Assembly: GCF_964340395.1 (NCBI RefSeq)
Contig: NC_135551.1
Span: 26,541,880 to 26,605,879, forward strand
Source: Glandiceps talaboti
Taxonomy: Eukaryota; Hemichordata; Enteropneusta; Spengelidae
Length of the DNA: 64,000 nt
Direction: 5' to 3'
The notes beneath the pieces are model-generated. The model saw nothing but the letters and a program-made list of their open reading frames with translations. It ran no database searches and had not been told where the DNA came from. Made by a program: the position numbers and the translations under genes. Of the stretch, positions 1 to 12,559 are shown piece after piece; position 1 is the stretch's first letter, and every line of letters begins with the position of its first letter.

Positions 1-1234
1 GTTGGCAATTATCGCCCCATTTCAATTTTGCCCGTAATCAGTAAAGTGTTTGAATCTATTGTCAATCATCAACTTGTTAAATATCTTGAAAAATACAACA
101 TCCTCATCAAAACTCAGTTTGGTTTCAGGAAAAAACACAGTACTAAGCTTGCCCTGGTTGACCTGATCACTGGTATTGCTAATAAGCTGGACAATGGTTA
201 TCTGACATGTGGTATTTTCATTGATTTGCGGAAAGCCTTTGACACAATAGACCATAGTATTCTTCTTCAGAAACTGAGTCACTATGGTGTCAGAGGCTTG
301 CCTTTACTTTGGTTTAAAAGTTATCTCAATTTTAGGCCCCCTTCTCTTTCTGATTTACATCAATGATATTGTGAACGCTACTGATGCATTTGAATTTCGA
401 TTATTTGCCGACGACACAAACTTGTTTCAATTTATCAACAATCCCTCAAATATAATTCAGCTTGATCAACTCCATTTCGACTTCAGGAAAGTATGTGACT
501 GGTGCGACGCCAATAGGCTCACTATCAATGTAGAAAAAACTAATTTCATGATTATTAAGACTTCGCAAAGATTGGTGAAAATGGAGGGAAGTCTGGGCAT
601 CAATGGCTCACAAATTTCACAAGTAACGTCAACCAATTATCTCGGCGTGTGTTTAGATCAAAATATGCTTTGGACATCACACATTGAAAAAGTTAGGAAA
701 GCAATTTCTCCAATTATTGGCATAATTTCCAAAATTCGCTATTACGTACCTAAATCTACTCTTCTTCTGTTGTATAACTCTATGATCTTGCCCCATATCT
801 CATATTGTATAGAGATATGGGGCAATACATACAATACATTTCTCAAGCCTATCTTAAACCTTCAAAAGAAAGTTATTCGCTTTATAACTTTTTCAAATAT
901 TGATGCTCCCTCCTCCCCTCTTTTTCAGCAACTAGGAATTCTAAATGTCCACCAGCAATGCAAATTTAATACTTCTTTATTTATTTTTGATTTGAGGGCC
1001 GGTCACTTCCCGCAAACAGTTAACGACTACTTTAACACACCACCAAATACGTATCACACTCGGAATACAGCGAGAGATAACTTTTACATTCCAAAAGTAA
1101 ATCTTACTTTGACGCAACACAATTTTCAGTATGCAGCTGCAAAACATTGGAACTCCTTACCTGAAGAATTGAAAAAAATACAATCCAGGACTACTTTTAA
1201 ATCTCAGTTAAAACAGTATTTGTTACAAAATTAA
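1..1234 (+). pseudogene. CR1/Jockey-like LINE reverse transcriptase, 5' cut by window edge, internally deleted
   Basis: Reverse transcriptase of a non-LTR retrotransposon; it would copy the element RNA at a nicked chromosomal target. Reading from base 1, the first frame shows YRPISILPVISKVFE, a FGFRKKHST block and the motif A segment FIDLRKAFDTIDH, then WFKSYL near base 327. The protein resumes in another frame with ILGPLLFLIYINDI, the catalytic LFADDTNLF, and the C-terminal thumb and tail (TNYLGVCLD, HWNSLPEEL), ending at 1234. The stretch that normally lies between WFKSYL and ILGPLL (about 25-30 residues including the YGVPQGS motif) is missing, and the loss also shifts the frame. The 5' part of the element, including any endonuclease, lies outside the window. 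The LINE identity is clear; the clade is inferred from motif style. The copy is dead. Confidence 0.9.
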
Positions 1235-1555
1235 TTCAGCTTTTTCTACCTTACATTGCATTTAATGCCAGTTATATATTTTTTGATGAACGCGTTTTGT
1301 TTGTTTTTTGTTTGTTTTTGTTTTAATTTCAAATTTGTTTTTGTTTTTGCTTTGATTATTTTGTTTAATCAATTGTAGTATGGGCCACAAACTTGACTAG
1401 TTTGTTTCAAACTATTTTTGTGGTCCAGCCATAAACTCTGTATTCATCCATCAGTTTATGTGTAATATTTATTCCACTGTCTTTTTTACTTTTTCTCTTT
1501 TGTTATATTGATATGATTTTGAGTTTGTGGCAAATAAAATACTATATATAAAGAG
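1235..1555 (+). mobile_element. 3' untranslated tail of the CR1/Jockey-like LINE
   Basis: T-rich sequence after the reverse transcriptase stop. It contains a short inverted repeat around 1388-1412 (AAACTTG...AGTTTGTTTCAAACT) and ends in an AATAAA-containing stretch at about 1531-1548, directly before a GACA microsatellite. I read this as the LINE 3' UTR and tail. The exact 3' terminus is uncertain because no target-site duplication can be paired when the 5' end is outside the window. Confidence 0.6.
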
Positions 1556-1559
1556 GGAG

Positions 1560-1587
1560 AGACAGACAGACAGACACACAGACATGT

Positions 1588-1648
<61 letters not shown>
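1560..1648. repeat. (GACA)n microsatellite
   Basis: Tandem GACA units with a small interruption (cacagacatgtg) near 1575-1588. It directly abuts the LINE 3' tail. Confidence 0.95.
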
Positions 1649-1649
<1 letters not shown>

Positions 1650-2303
1650 GCTAGTATGCATGTTATACATGATTACGATACTTTTAGCTATAGTAGGGAA
1701 TTGTAAAGTTTAACAAAGTAAAAGACTTATGAGCAGGCACCGCTGCATTATAATCAACCTAGTGTATATAGACGTATTAATCACAGGTAGAAGAAAGAAG
1801 GTTATAATTAAAGCATGTATAACAATCGATTCCTTAATTAAGCTATTTGTAAGGTAAAGGGGTTCGGATGTATTACTATTCCCTAGTTTACAATGCATCT
1901 CTCTTAAAATGCCCCTTTTCCATGCATGTCTAACCCCGACAGAAGATACTTTAGAACCCTTAAGACTAGATAATACTGTTTGTAGCATAGACACACAATG
2001 ATTGTATGTTTGACAACATTAAGCACTGTATTTGATTTATTTTAACCAGGCTTTTTAATTAATCAATAGGACTATCAATTCTCTTCACTCCAGCAATACA
2101 AATAAGTAGTAGAGTAATTTGCCTTCTATCGTAGATGAGTTCAATGCCAGGCCAGATTTCGCTAACTCTTCTGAGCTGGTTCACTCTTGGTTACAAAATG
2201 TATCTCTCTAACAAAGCAGTGACGTCCAAGTTATAATTTTTATTTAATTAAATATGTATTTAAAGAAATAACTTAACTAAGAGTAGTCCTTGAATCAAAA
2301 GAG

Positions 2304-2305
<2 letters not shown>
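1650..2305. other. Non-coding stretch, nothing recognised
   Basis: The longest open frame (about 94 codons, minus strand, 1710-1994) has no recognisable domain and shows only incidental hydrophobic segments. No RNA gene or repeat family is recognised. Confidence 0.5.

Positions 2306-2366
<61 letters not shown>
2306..2366. repeat. (TA)n microsatellite
   Basis: About 30 uninterrupted TA units. No hammerhead core or Penelope tail is visible on either side, unlike the TA tracts at 3.2, 4.5 and 15 kb. Confidence 0.95.
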
Positions 2367-3314
<948 letters not shown>

Positions 3315-3357
3315 TACATAAACATGAAAGAAGACGAGTCTGATATTACATAGTGGA

Positions 3358-3401
3358 ATTACACTACGGACCGTTTCACCCGAAGGATCGTCAGGTGTAA
3401 T
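3358..3401 (-). ncRNA. Hammerhead ribozyme (type I), left arm of palindrome
   Basis: Exact reverse-strand image of the ribozyme at 4408-4451. The strand reads ATTACAC, core CTGACGA, CC-UUCG-GG stem II, GAAA, a 3-bp stem III (ACG/CGT), cleavage residue A, then GTGTAAT closing stem I. All invariant core bases are present. Type I hammerheads in Penelope-like elements are established; activity here is not shown. Confidence 0.85.
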
Positions 3402-3505
3402 AGTGTGGTTTAATAGTATTCGTTAGCTATACATCCTGCATTATGTACATAACTTGTGTGTGTTCACTGATGGCTGTGTGTACACAAAAAGATTGACAAC
3501 AAAGG

Positions 3506-3882
3506 TTACGTATTATTAAGTAAGAACTTGTTAGCGTGCCGGCATTTACTGATTAATTCAGTTCTGCTGTTCAAGTTCGTTGATATGTCGGCAGTTATAA
3601 TAAAATATTTTTCCCAGAGGCATAGTTGACATCGTTTGGTAACGTTAGAGTATGAGGAAGCCTGCTTGAGAACTGACCAGTGTACGTCGTAATTAATGTT
3701 GCTGTCTTTTAGGTGCCAAATGTATTTACTGAGTGCAGTGTCTTTCTTCTTGTGATCAAGTTTAAATGAAGACTTGTGGTTGTTAAACCTGCTTTTGAAT
3801 TCTGTGTCACTAACGCCTATGTATGATTTGTGATCTTGATTAGTGGTGACTGTTGCTTTGTAAACAACGCTTTTTATGAGGC
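3506..3882 (-). pseudogene. Penelope-like element GIY-YIG endonuclease fragment, inverted copy
   Basis: C-terminal endonuclease domain of a Penelope-like retroelement. The minus-strand frame enters the arm at LIKSVVYKATVTT, continues through KSYIGV, FKSRFNNHK, LSKYIWHLKD and LCLWEKYFI, and stops after a RTELISKCRH tail. It equals the plus-strand copy except for one residue (ISTNLN in place of KSTNLN). The reverse transcriptase and the cysteine-rich linker are absent on this strand. It is a relic produced by the palindromic arrangement. Confidence 0.85.
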
Positions 3883-4303
3883 CTGTAACTGCAGAAAACC
3901 AAAGGAGTGCCCTCTCGCAGGAAAATGCCTCATAAAAAGCGTTGTTTACAAAGCAACAGTCACCACTAATCAAGATCACAAATCATACATAGGCGTTAGT
4001 GACACAGAATTCAAAAGCAGGTTTAACAACCACAAGTCTTCATTTAAACTTGATCACAAGAAGAAAGACACTGCACTCAGTAAATACATTTGGCACCTAA
4101 AAGACAGCAACATTAATTACGACGTACACTGGTCAGTTCTCAAGCAGGCTTCCTCATACTCTAACGTTACCAAACGATGTCAACTATGCCTCTGGGAAAA
4201 ATATTTTATTATAACTGCCGACAAATCAACGAACTTGAACAGCAGAACTGAATTAATCAGTAAATGCCGGCACGCTAACAAGTTCTTACTTAATAATACG
4301 TAA
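3883..4303 (+). pseudogene. Penelope-like element GIY-YIG endonuclease, 5' truncated
   Basis: C-terminal endonuclease of a Penelope-like retroelement, which nicks DNA to prime reverse transcription. The sense frame starts in the palindrome centre with CNCRKPKECPLAGKCL, a cysteine-rich linker typical of these proteins. The GIY-YIG fold follows: VYK in the GIY position, YIG in SYIGV, the catalytic Arg in FKSRFNNHK, the Glu in LWEKYFI, and Asn in the LNSRTEL segment. The frame ends at 4303 with its own stop. The upstream reverse transcriptase is missing, so this is a 5'-truncated copy; about 100 bp of UTR and a hammerhead ribozyme follow. The domain itself has no stop or shift. The open frame continues upstream into the inverted arm, but that part is antisense and not part of the protein. 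Confidence 0.9.
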
Positions 4304-4407
4304 CCTTTGTTGTCAATCTTTTTGTGTACACACAGCCATCAGTGAACACACACAAGTTATGTACATAATGCAGGATGTATAGCTAACGAATACTATTAAA
4401 CCACACT

Positions 4408-4451
4408 ATTACACCTGACGATCCTTCGGGTGAAACGGTCCGTAGTGTAAT
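4408..4451 (+). ncRNA. Hammerhead ribozyme (type I) in Penelope-like element 3' region
   Basis: Self-cleaving RNA fold. Stem I pairs ATTACAC (4408-4414) with GTGTAAT (4445-4451), 7 bp. The core is CTGACGA (4415-4421). Stem II is CC/GG capped by a UUCG tetraloop, with a U-U at its base (4422-4431). GAAA is at 4432-4435. Stem III is ACG/CGT with a GTC loop, and A4444 is the cleavage-site base. The very short stem III is usual for Penelope and retrozyme hammerheads, which are reported to work best as dimers. Confidence 0.9.
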
Positions 4452-4488
4452 TCCACTATGTAATATCAGACTCGTCTTCTTTCATGTT

Positions 4489-6205
<1,717 letters not shown>

Positions 6206-6210
6206 TACGT

Positions 6211-6264
6211 GTAAAAATAGTTTGAAATCAGTATTTTAGGAAACTGATTTCAAACTATTTTTAC
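6211..6264. other. Perfect 22-bp hairpin with 10-nt loop
   Basis: Bases 6211-6232 are the exact reverse complement of 6243-6264, and the loop is 6233-6242 (attttaggaa). The perfect pairing stops outside these limits. Either strand would fold. It could be a microRNA-like or small-RNA hairpin, a tiny inverted-repeat element, or a chance product of a local inverted duplication. A perfect stem is less typical of animal pre-miRNA, which usually has bulges and a longer precursor. Confidence 0.75.
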
Positions 6265-6605
6265 TGCTATAGTGACGGATCATATTGTTTAGACGAAAGT
6301 TATATTTTAACTTTACCACAGCTGCTTACTTAGCAATCAGTGTTCAAAATGTCCGACAATCTTGTAGGACATGTATAATTTTGTATGAATTTCATGCATA
6401 CATTCTGACCCGTTCGTTTGTTTTATTTTTGGAAATAGCAACTGATATCCAACATTATCATTACTACAGCTGCTAAACAGATTAGGTTTTCTAGTATCTG
6501 TGTACGATATGACGAGGTCTATTCAAATTCGATGTTTAATCTATGCTGTAAAATGGAGCCTTCCATCAATATTCATGTTCATGATTGATATGCCATGTAC
6601 TACTC

Positions 6606-6619
6606 GTTGTCATGACAAC
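6606..6619. promoter_or_regulatory. RFX-type X-box palindrome upstream of GPCR gene
   Basis: GTTGTCATGACAAC is a perfect 14-bp palindrome that fits the RFX X-box pattern (two GTYRYC-type half sites around AT). It lies about 90 bp upstream of a TATA box and about 310 bp upstream of the GPCR start codon. X-boxes bind RFX factors and often mark genes of ciliated cells, including ciliated sensory neurons. Function here is inferred from the motif and its position. Confidence 0.5.
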
Positions 6620-6696
6620 TACTTGTTATAAATACACCTAGAGGAAAAGTCTTTGCGCATTGTTACTAGGAAGCGTTGAGTTGTGTCGTCACGGGG

Positions 6697-6706
6697 ATAT
6701 ATATAC
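6697..6706 (+). promoter_or_regulatory. Candidate TATA box of the GPCR gene
   Basis: ATATATATAC in an otherwise mixed sequence, 223 bases upstream of the GPCR start codon. A CRE half site (CGTCA) lies at about 6687-6691. Transcription would begin around 6725-6735, giving a 5' UTR of roughly 200 bases without an intron. Confidence 0.45.
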
Positions 6707-6928
6707 GAGATTGACTGCTGACCACAACTGCATAGTGTGGTTAGTTGTTTTTTAGCGATTGGTTTATCGTTAGTTCAACGACAGCGGATTTGTGGAAAGA
6801 ACGCTTACTGAACATTACCAATACAACTCATCGTTTCTTATCTCCGTGTATTTTGTGGACGAACTCTGACACAACATTTCTAACTCGTCTCGTGGATCGC
6901 CTAAAGTGAATCCCTGTCTATTGCTACA

Positions 6929-7966
6929 ATGGAATCTCTACAAAGCAATGCCTCCTCATATAACGTATCCCCGTTGCAAGATTACAATAACGACACTGGG
7001 GTATGTTTTATAGATCCGCATGTACAATATTCAATCGGGCTAACCATCTCTTTTATCGGCATCATCGCTAACCTTTCCTTCATGTACGTCGTGGGACAGA
7101 TTCAGACGATGCGAACAGTCTTAAATGCATACTTTGTAAACCTAGCGGTAGCTGATCTCTATCATCTCATGTGGCACTGTTCTATATGGATAAACTACTT
7201 CAACGGTGGTTTGGAGTCACTCAGTATCCAAGAATATTGCACATTGATGTTCTTTTCACGGCTTTACCAGTACGTCTCCTTGTTCACAGTCGCCGTGTTA
7301 AGCATAGAACGTTACCTCGCGATGTGTAAACCCATGATATACAGAAACAGTATTATTCATAACGGCCGCGTTATTTGTTTCATTATATTCTGTATCTGGT
7401 TTTTGTCATCACTCTTTTCAATAGAATCCGTAGTGGATTGCTTAGCTCCAACAGATACACGTGCAGTGGTTGGACGAGTTCTGTTCCTTCTGTCGGTATT
7501 TACCCTTATGATAGTAGTGTTTATTATGTACACGTTAATCATCATGGCGGCGAAAAACTCATCACATTCTGCAGTAGCCCGCCGCAAAGAGAGACAAGTC
7601 GTCCGTGTCTGTTTAGCTACAGCCGTCACACATTTTATGTGCTGCCTACCAGTAGTTATTCAAACATTCGCCCTAGTAATAGAAGAGTCGTCATCTGGCC
7701 CGATTTCTCTTTCTCATTCTGTTGTGTGTTTGAGCAACATCAGTTCCTACGCCTTGGAAATAAACTCGACTGTAAATCCATTTATTTATAACATTTTGAG
7801 TTCGACTTACAGACAGGCATTCAAGCGTGCGTTCTACTGTTGTAAGCTTCGCCCAAATCGTGAAGATGACAGCATCAAACACTACACGTCAGCTCATATG
7901 CTTTCTACTAGGTGCGTCGCCAGCGGAGTTCCACCAAGCCCAAAAGAAGTATGTTCAACATACTAG
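6929..7966 (+). CDS. Class A (rhodopsin-family) G-protein-coupled receptor, neuropeptide-receptor-like
   Basis: A 345-residue, single-exon plasma-membrane receptor that couples an extracellular ligand to G proteins. The N-terminus has two N-glycosylation sequons (NAS, NDT). Seven hydrophobic segments follow. TM1 carries the conserved Asn in IIANLSF and TM2 has LAVAD. A Cys before TM3 can pair with the Cys of VVDC in loop 2. TM3 ends in ERY, the DRY-type motif. TM6 reads FMCCLP where most relatives have FxxCWxP, so the Trp toggle residue is replaced. TM7 has NPFIY. The tail begins YRQAFKRAF, with a CC pair suited to palmitoylation. The TM7-to-tail segment resembles peptide receptors such as the TRH and neuromedin U groups, but I cannot name the ligand. 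The start ACAATGG is a good initiation context. The length is normal and no break is seen. Confidence 0.93.
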   Translation: MESLQSNASSYNVSPLQDYNNDTGVCFIDPHVQYSIGLTISFIGIIANLSFMYVVGQIQTMRTVLNAYFVNLAVADLYHLMWHCSIWINYFNGGLESLSIQEYCTLMFFSRLYQYVSLFTVAVLSIERYLAMCKPMIYRNSIIHNGRVICFIIFCIWFLSSLFSIESVVDCLAPTDTRAVVGRVLFLLSVFTLMIVVFIMYTLIIMAAKNSSHSAVARRKERQVVRVCLATAVTHFMCCLPVVIQTFALVIEESSSGPISLSHSVVCLSNISSYALEINSTVNPFIYNILSSTYRQAFKRAFYCCKLRPNREDDSIKHYTSAHMLSTRCVASGVPPSPKEVCSTY

Positions 7967-8265
7967 GCTGTTTTGTATACAGGATTCTGGAACATATTCT
8001 TGAGTGAAGTTGTCATGATCGAATGAACTTTCCCTGCTTTTAGGTTTGTAAAGTTTTGTGTAAATGAGTTGTTGAAAATATACATGTATATGTTTTTGAT
8101 TACCTCGCAATCTTACTCTTAGAGCAGAACATCGTTTGTCCATATACCGTAACTATCGAATATCGTAATTTCAGAGCCCATACGGGGCAAGGTATAGATC
8201 TGTCACTAATTTAACTCGTTTGATATTACAACAAAGAGTTGCCATACTTACATATCCGGAAGAGT

Positions 8266-8483
<218 letters not shown>

Positions 8484-9176
8484 CTTACAGCCACTGTAAC
8501 ATCTGTACAGAATAACATCGTAATGTTCGTGTTTTTCTCAGGAGGTTTGCTGAGACATGTGTTCATGGTTTACACTTACAACGTTGACAACAATAGTAAT
8601 GATTGTCGCCGTTTACGCAAATTACTTCTAGTGATCACCTTGCTAATTTAGTAAGCATTTCTTCTCATATGCAATATGTCATATTTTACCTATTTCATAT
8701 TAGTAAAATATTGTAAGTTATCAATGAAGTAGAATATAAAAGTCTCATGGTGTATATTAATTACTAGCGAAATCGTCAATCACCTGGGAGTCTTATACCG
8801 ACATTTTGAGGGCTATGTGGCGTGGTGTACACACATATACAAGAAAACACGTTCCATAACCTTTATCTTTCTTCACAGTCCTTGCACCACTCTCTTTCCA
8901 CCTTAACATGTTTGTAAACAAATGCAGATTCCCAGTGCATTATATTGCACTTTTATTTCTATCACTTTCATAAGAAATGAATAACGTGCATCAACAACAT
9001 GTCTACAAAAACAGATGACGAGGGAATGTTAATGATTTTAACTAGGTACGATTTTAATGTCAATCTGTACTGGTTAGACGTATACAAAATGGAAACTTGA
9101 AAAGGGGCTGTAAATGCGCATGACATCCCTCTCATTTCAGACATGGAGTATAAGTATAGTGTTATCTTAAAGTGAC

Positions 9177-9182
9177 AATAAA
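9177..9182 (+). terminator. Possible polyadenylation signal for the GPCR transcript
   Basis: AATAAA in the plus-strand context gtgacAATAAAgatg, about 1.2 kb after the GPCR stop codon. I saw no earlier canonical signal on this strand after the stop. The distance makes the assignment weak. Confidence 0.25.
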
Positions 9183-10559
9183 GATGAATGATGTCTCATT
9201 CTTGAAGGAAAATCGATGTAAACCACTTCCATGTACATTGATCTATTTACTGTATGTTGCAACACAATAATTAACAATTAACTTTACATTAGTTCAGTAT
9301 AATTTACTCTAATGTTTTACCACAAAGTATGGGGAAGGGGATGATTAATTTGAATACATTCTGTTTTTGGTGTGGCAATTCACAAGTTTTAGAAAGGCAC
9401 TTGCTTACAGTGTGTTGAATATTTAATGAGAAACGGAACAGTGTTATCAATACTGGAGATTGCCAATGTAAGTGACATTAATCAACATGGCATGACAACT
9501 CCCTGATGTATATGCAACCAATAGGTTTATCTTTCAATGAGAGCAAATTTAGTTCTATCTACAAATATACGAATCGTGTCTTCACTTCCAGCAAGACATG
9601 TACACAGGTTTTCTTAAACACATTCACCGGGTCTAAAAAAACATAGTATTAATAAGTTCTTGACCCTGTTCAAGTACTAAGAACACATGTTGTTGGTAGT
9701 TACAGTGCACGTGTCAGTGTGAACGACCTGTGTAACACACAATATATAATTTGACAGCTGACATCGGCCTAATTTCACATTTATTGGAACCTGCTAAAAT
9801 GTTTCTATTTTAAATACTTTGAAATTAAACAGTACAGACACTACATGACTCCCATATTTCATTGACGTTACAACTGAAAAGATCTATGACTTTGGCTTGC
9901 CCGATAATATGTTACCTAACAGACATCGCAATGAAGCAGTTCCGGGCATAAAATATGCGGAAGCCAATCTGAATAATCATATTATCTTGGGATGCCCAAA
10001 AAGACAGAACGTTCCAGATAGCTTGAATTAAGTGTTAAGCCCGTGGGAGTGTCAGAAAGGTATTTTGTAAATAGCCGGAAGGCTAACAGAATGCCATTCG
10101 TAGAATAGTTCTGTGAGTATACGCACCACCGCAGTACGATTTCCCAATACTGTTACTGTATTGCATAGATGTGCAAGGGTTTAACAATACGCTGAGATGT
10201 GTTTTGACCGTTGAAGTAGAGAAAGATATGTTTCACCAGAATATATCATTGCTACTGTCATTTTGGAATATGAAATCATCTAATGGTAAACAACTATCAA
10301 TACTCTTATTTAAAACATTGAATACAAACAGGTATTAAACGCTAACTACTTTTTTCTTTATCATTTTTACCTTCTTTCCTTTTTTTATTCATTTTTGAAA
10401 ACCATGATTCGTTTTCAATGAACTGATCTTGGTTTCACTATTCTTAAGTTGGCTGTAATAATTGTTCTTTTCTTCTTACTTGATGTATTTTTAACTAATA
10501 ATATTCAGTTTGCTTGAAATGTCTTCTTATGCAATTTGTAATTAAAACGTTGATTTGTA

Positions 10560-12540
10560 TCCCTTTTGAATGAGGAGGTTTCTGGACAAGGTAATTTGCG
10601 TGTCGATCACCTCTTTCTTTACTTGGATTATTTGGATAATGTTTTCGTTATAATCACTAGCATATATCAAAGTGATTACTACAAATTATTGAGGCTGTCA
10701 TAGAAAACGAACAACAAGACATATAAAGCTATTATCTAGTAGTCTAAAAGTACCTTAGTTCAATCCAAATGTGCTTCTGTGAGACATTCCTTGATGACAT
10801 TGCACTTAAGACAGGCTCGAATATTTGAGATAGTTAGTGTATGCTCCAAAAGCCGGGAAAATGCATCTCGAGTTAATTGATCAATATGGGAGCACCTATT
10901 GCAAGGATGCGTTCAATGTGGTGGAGGTTCATCATTTAATGCTCATGGGTCATTGTATTTGACCTAGGGGTGACACCTCGACGTGCATTCACCGTGTATC
11001 ACTAAAATTATAACAGCTGTGTCTGTCATCGGCGTTGAAGTGGGGATTCAAAGTTGATGCTGGAGTCGTCAACTGTCGGGGAATACAACATTTGAACTAC
11101 TCTGTAATAATTGGACCCAATCTGCATTTACTAGTTTTCCGTCAAATTGGTAATTATCGGAGTATAATGTTATAGACAAATAATGTTCTCAAAGACCTAT
11201 TTCCTGACAATTGACTCCAGCATCAATTTTGCCGTCCACTGTCATGAAATAGGCCATAAAGGACGTTACATGCATATGTCATTATACATCAACAATTACA
11301 TGTACCACTTTGACTGATACTAGTAAATATAGAATGAGTCCATATATTAAACCGACACTAGCTGCAACTGAGGTATTTTTGTTCATCAAATAAGCAAATG
11401 TATATTCACTAAATTGTCGTCCTTATTTATATAAAAAGACATTATATCTGTTAATTAGTGGTCAATATTATCTGTGGGTAGTGTAGTGACAAGTGTAAAT
11501 CTTGAGCAACAGCTTGGTTTTGAATCTGTCACCGTATTAAAAACTGTAATGATATAACTGGAACATAATTTTCCAATTCCCGGAAAAATCTGTACCAATA
11601 ATTAGACATAGTGTACATATTAATCAGTGGTCAATGTTATCCATAACAAGTACAGAAACAGGTTGAAATCGTAGTCGCCGTTGAGGACGCTGATTTTTAG
11701 ATGCGGACCCACAAATAAATTTGATTTGATTTATCTTGTATACAGCTACAAAAATATGTTTATCGACAGTTGATGCACTACTGTTCAGTGTACAATATTA
11801 AGCGTAAGTTATTTTACCTAACAATTTTTTTGAAGTTCCAGAGCAGCTAGTGAGGCTTTAAAGAACAGTTCAGATGTTCAAATTATACAAATATAGAATT
11901 ATGTTAAGTCAAATCATAGCTTCTACGAGGGTTAAAACAATCATTGAAAAAGTGATAGATAAATTCAACTGCAATACTGTAGAGAAATGTTTTCCTTGGA
12001 ATGATAGCTATTTTCAACTGTTTATGAGCCGAGGACATGTTCACCTTGAGTAATGGCTATATTTTTAAAGAATATGAAACTAAATTTTCATTCAATCATT
12101 CATCCATTCATTTGTTCGCTCGCTCGTTCTTTCATTCATGGATCCATTCATTCACCCGTACCCATCCATCCATCCATCCATTCCTTCCTTCCTTCCTTCA
12201 TTCATTCAATTGTTCATTCATTCATTCAATCGTTCGTTCATATCAATATATTTATTATGGTTTTTTTCGTTAACGTTCTCGCTGTCAGAATATTCGAATC
12301 GTTTAACTGAAAGGTATTACAGGTATTACAGTGTTGTGTATTACGATCTTAATACATACACATAACAAGAATTGTTCCTTTTTTATGCTTGCAGTAACTC
12401 TTTAACATGACATGATAAATATACGATTTGTGATACAATTGGCGACCATTATTGTAACATTTCCGCAACATTGCTTAAAAGGAAGTCCAAGCATTTGATA
12501 GTGAGAAGAATGTCTCCTTTGCTTGTAAAGCTAGGCAAAA
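10560..12540. repeat. Tandem duplication, copy 1 (non-coding, about 2 kb)
   Basis: Paired with 12560-14110 in the same orientation. Matching landmarks in order are: ctttacttggattatt (10617 / 12623), the gtcgtcaactgtcgggga block (11066 / 13037), the 300-bp block starting at ctgtaataattggaccca, a CCCACAAATAAATTTG tail motif (11708 / 13445), the TTCA-rich tract (about 12098 / 13610), and the attacgatctta block (12339 / 13863). The central block is almost unchanged while other parts have indels. No open frame is conserved between the copies, so this looks like a duplicated non-coding or decayed repeat unit. Confidence 0.8.
12098..12240. repeat. TTCA/TCCA-type microsatellite
   Basis: Degenerate tetranucleotide tract (ttcattca, ccatccatcc, ttccttcc). 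Open frames through it are artefacts of the repeat. Confidence 0.85.
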
Positions 12541-12559
12541 GAAGATACCATGAATCAAT

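Noticed and set aside
1560-1648. CRISPR-like array in the GACA tract and other short-period repeats
   Set aside because: Simple tandem repeats without unique spacers, in an animal genome.
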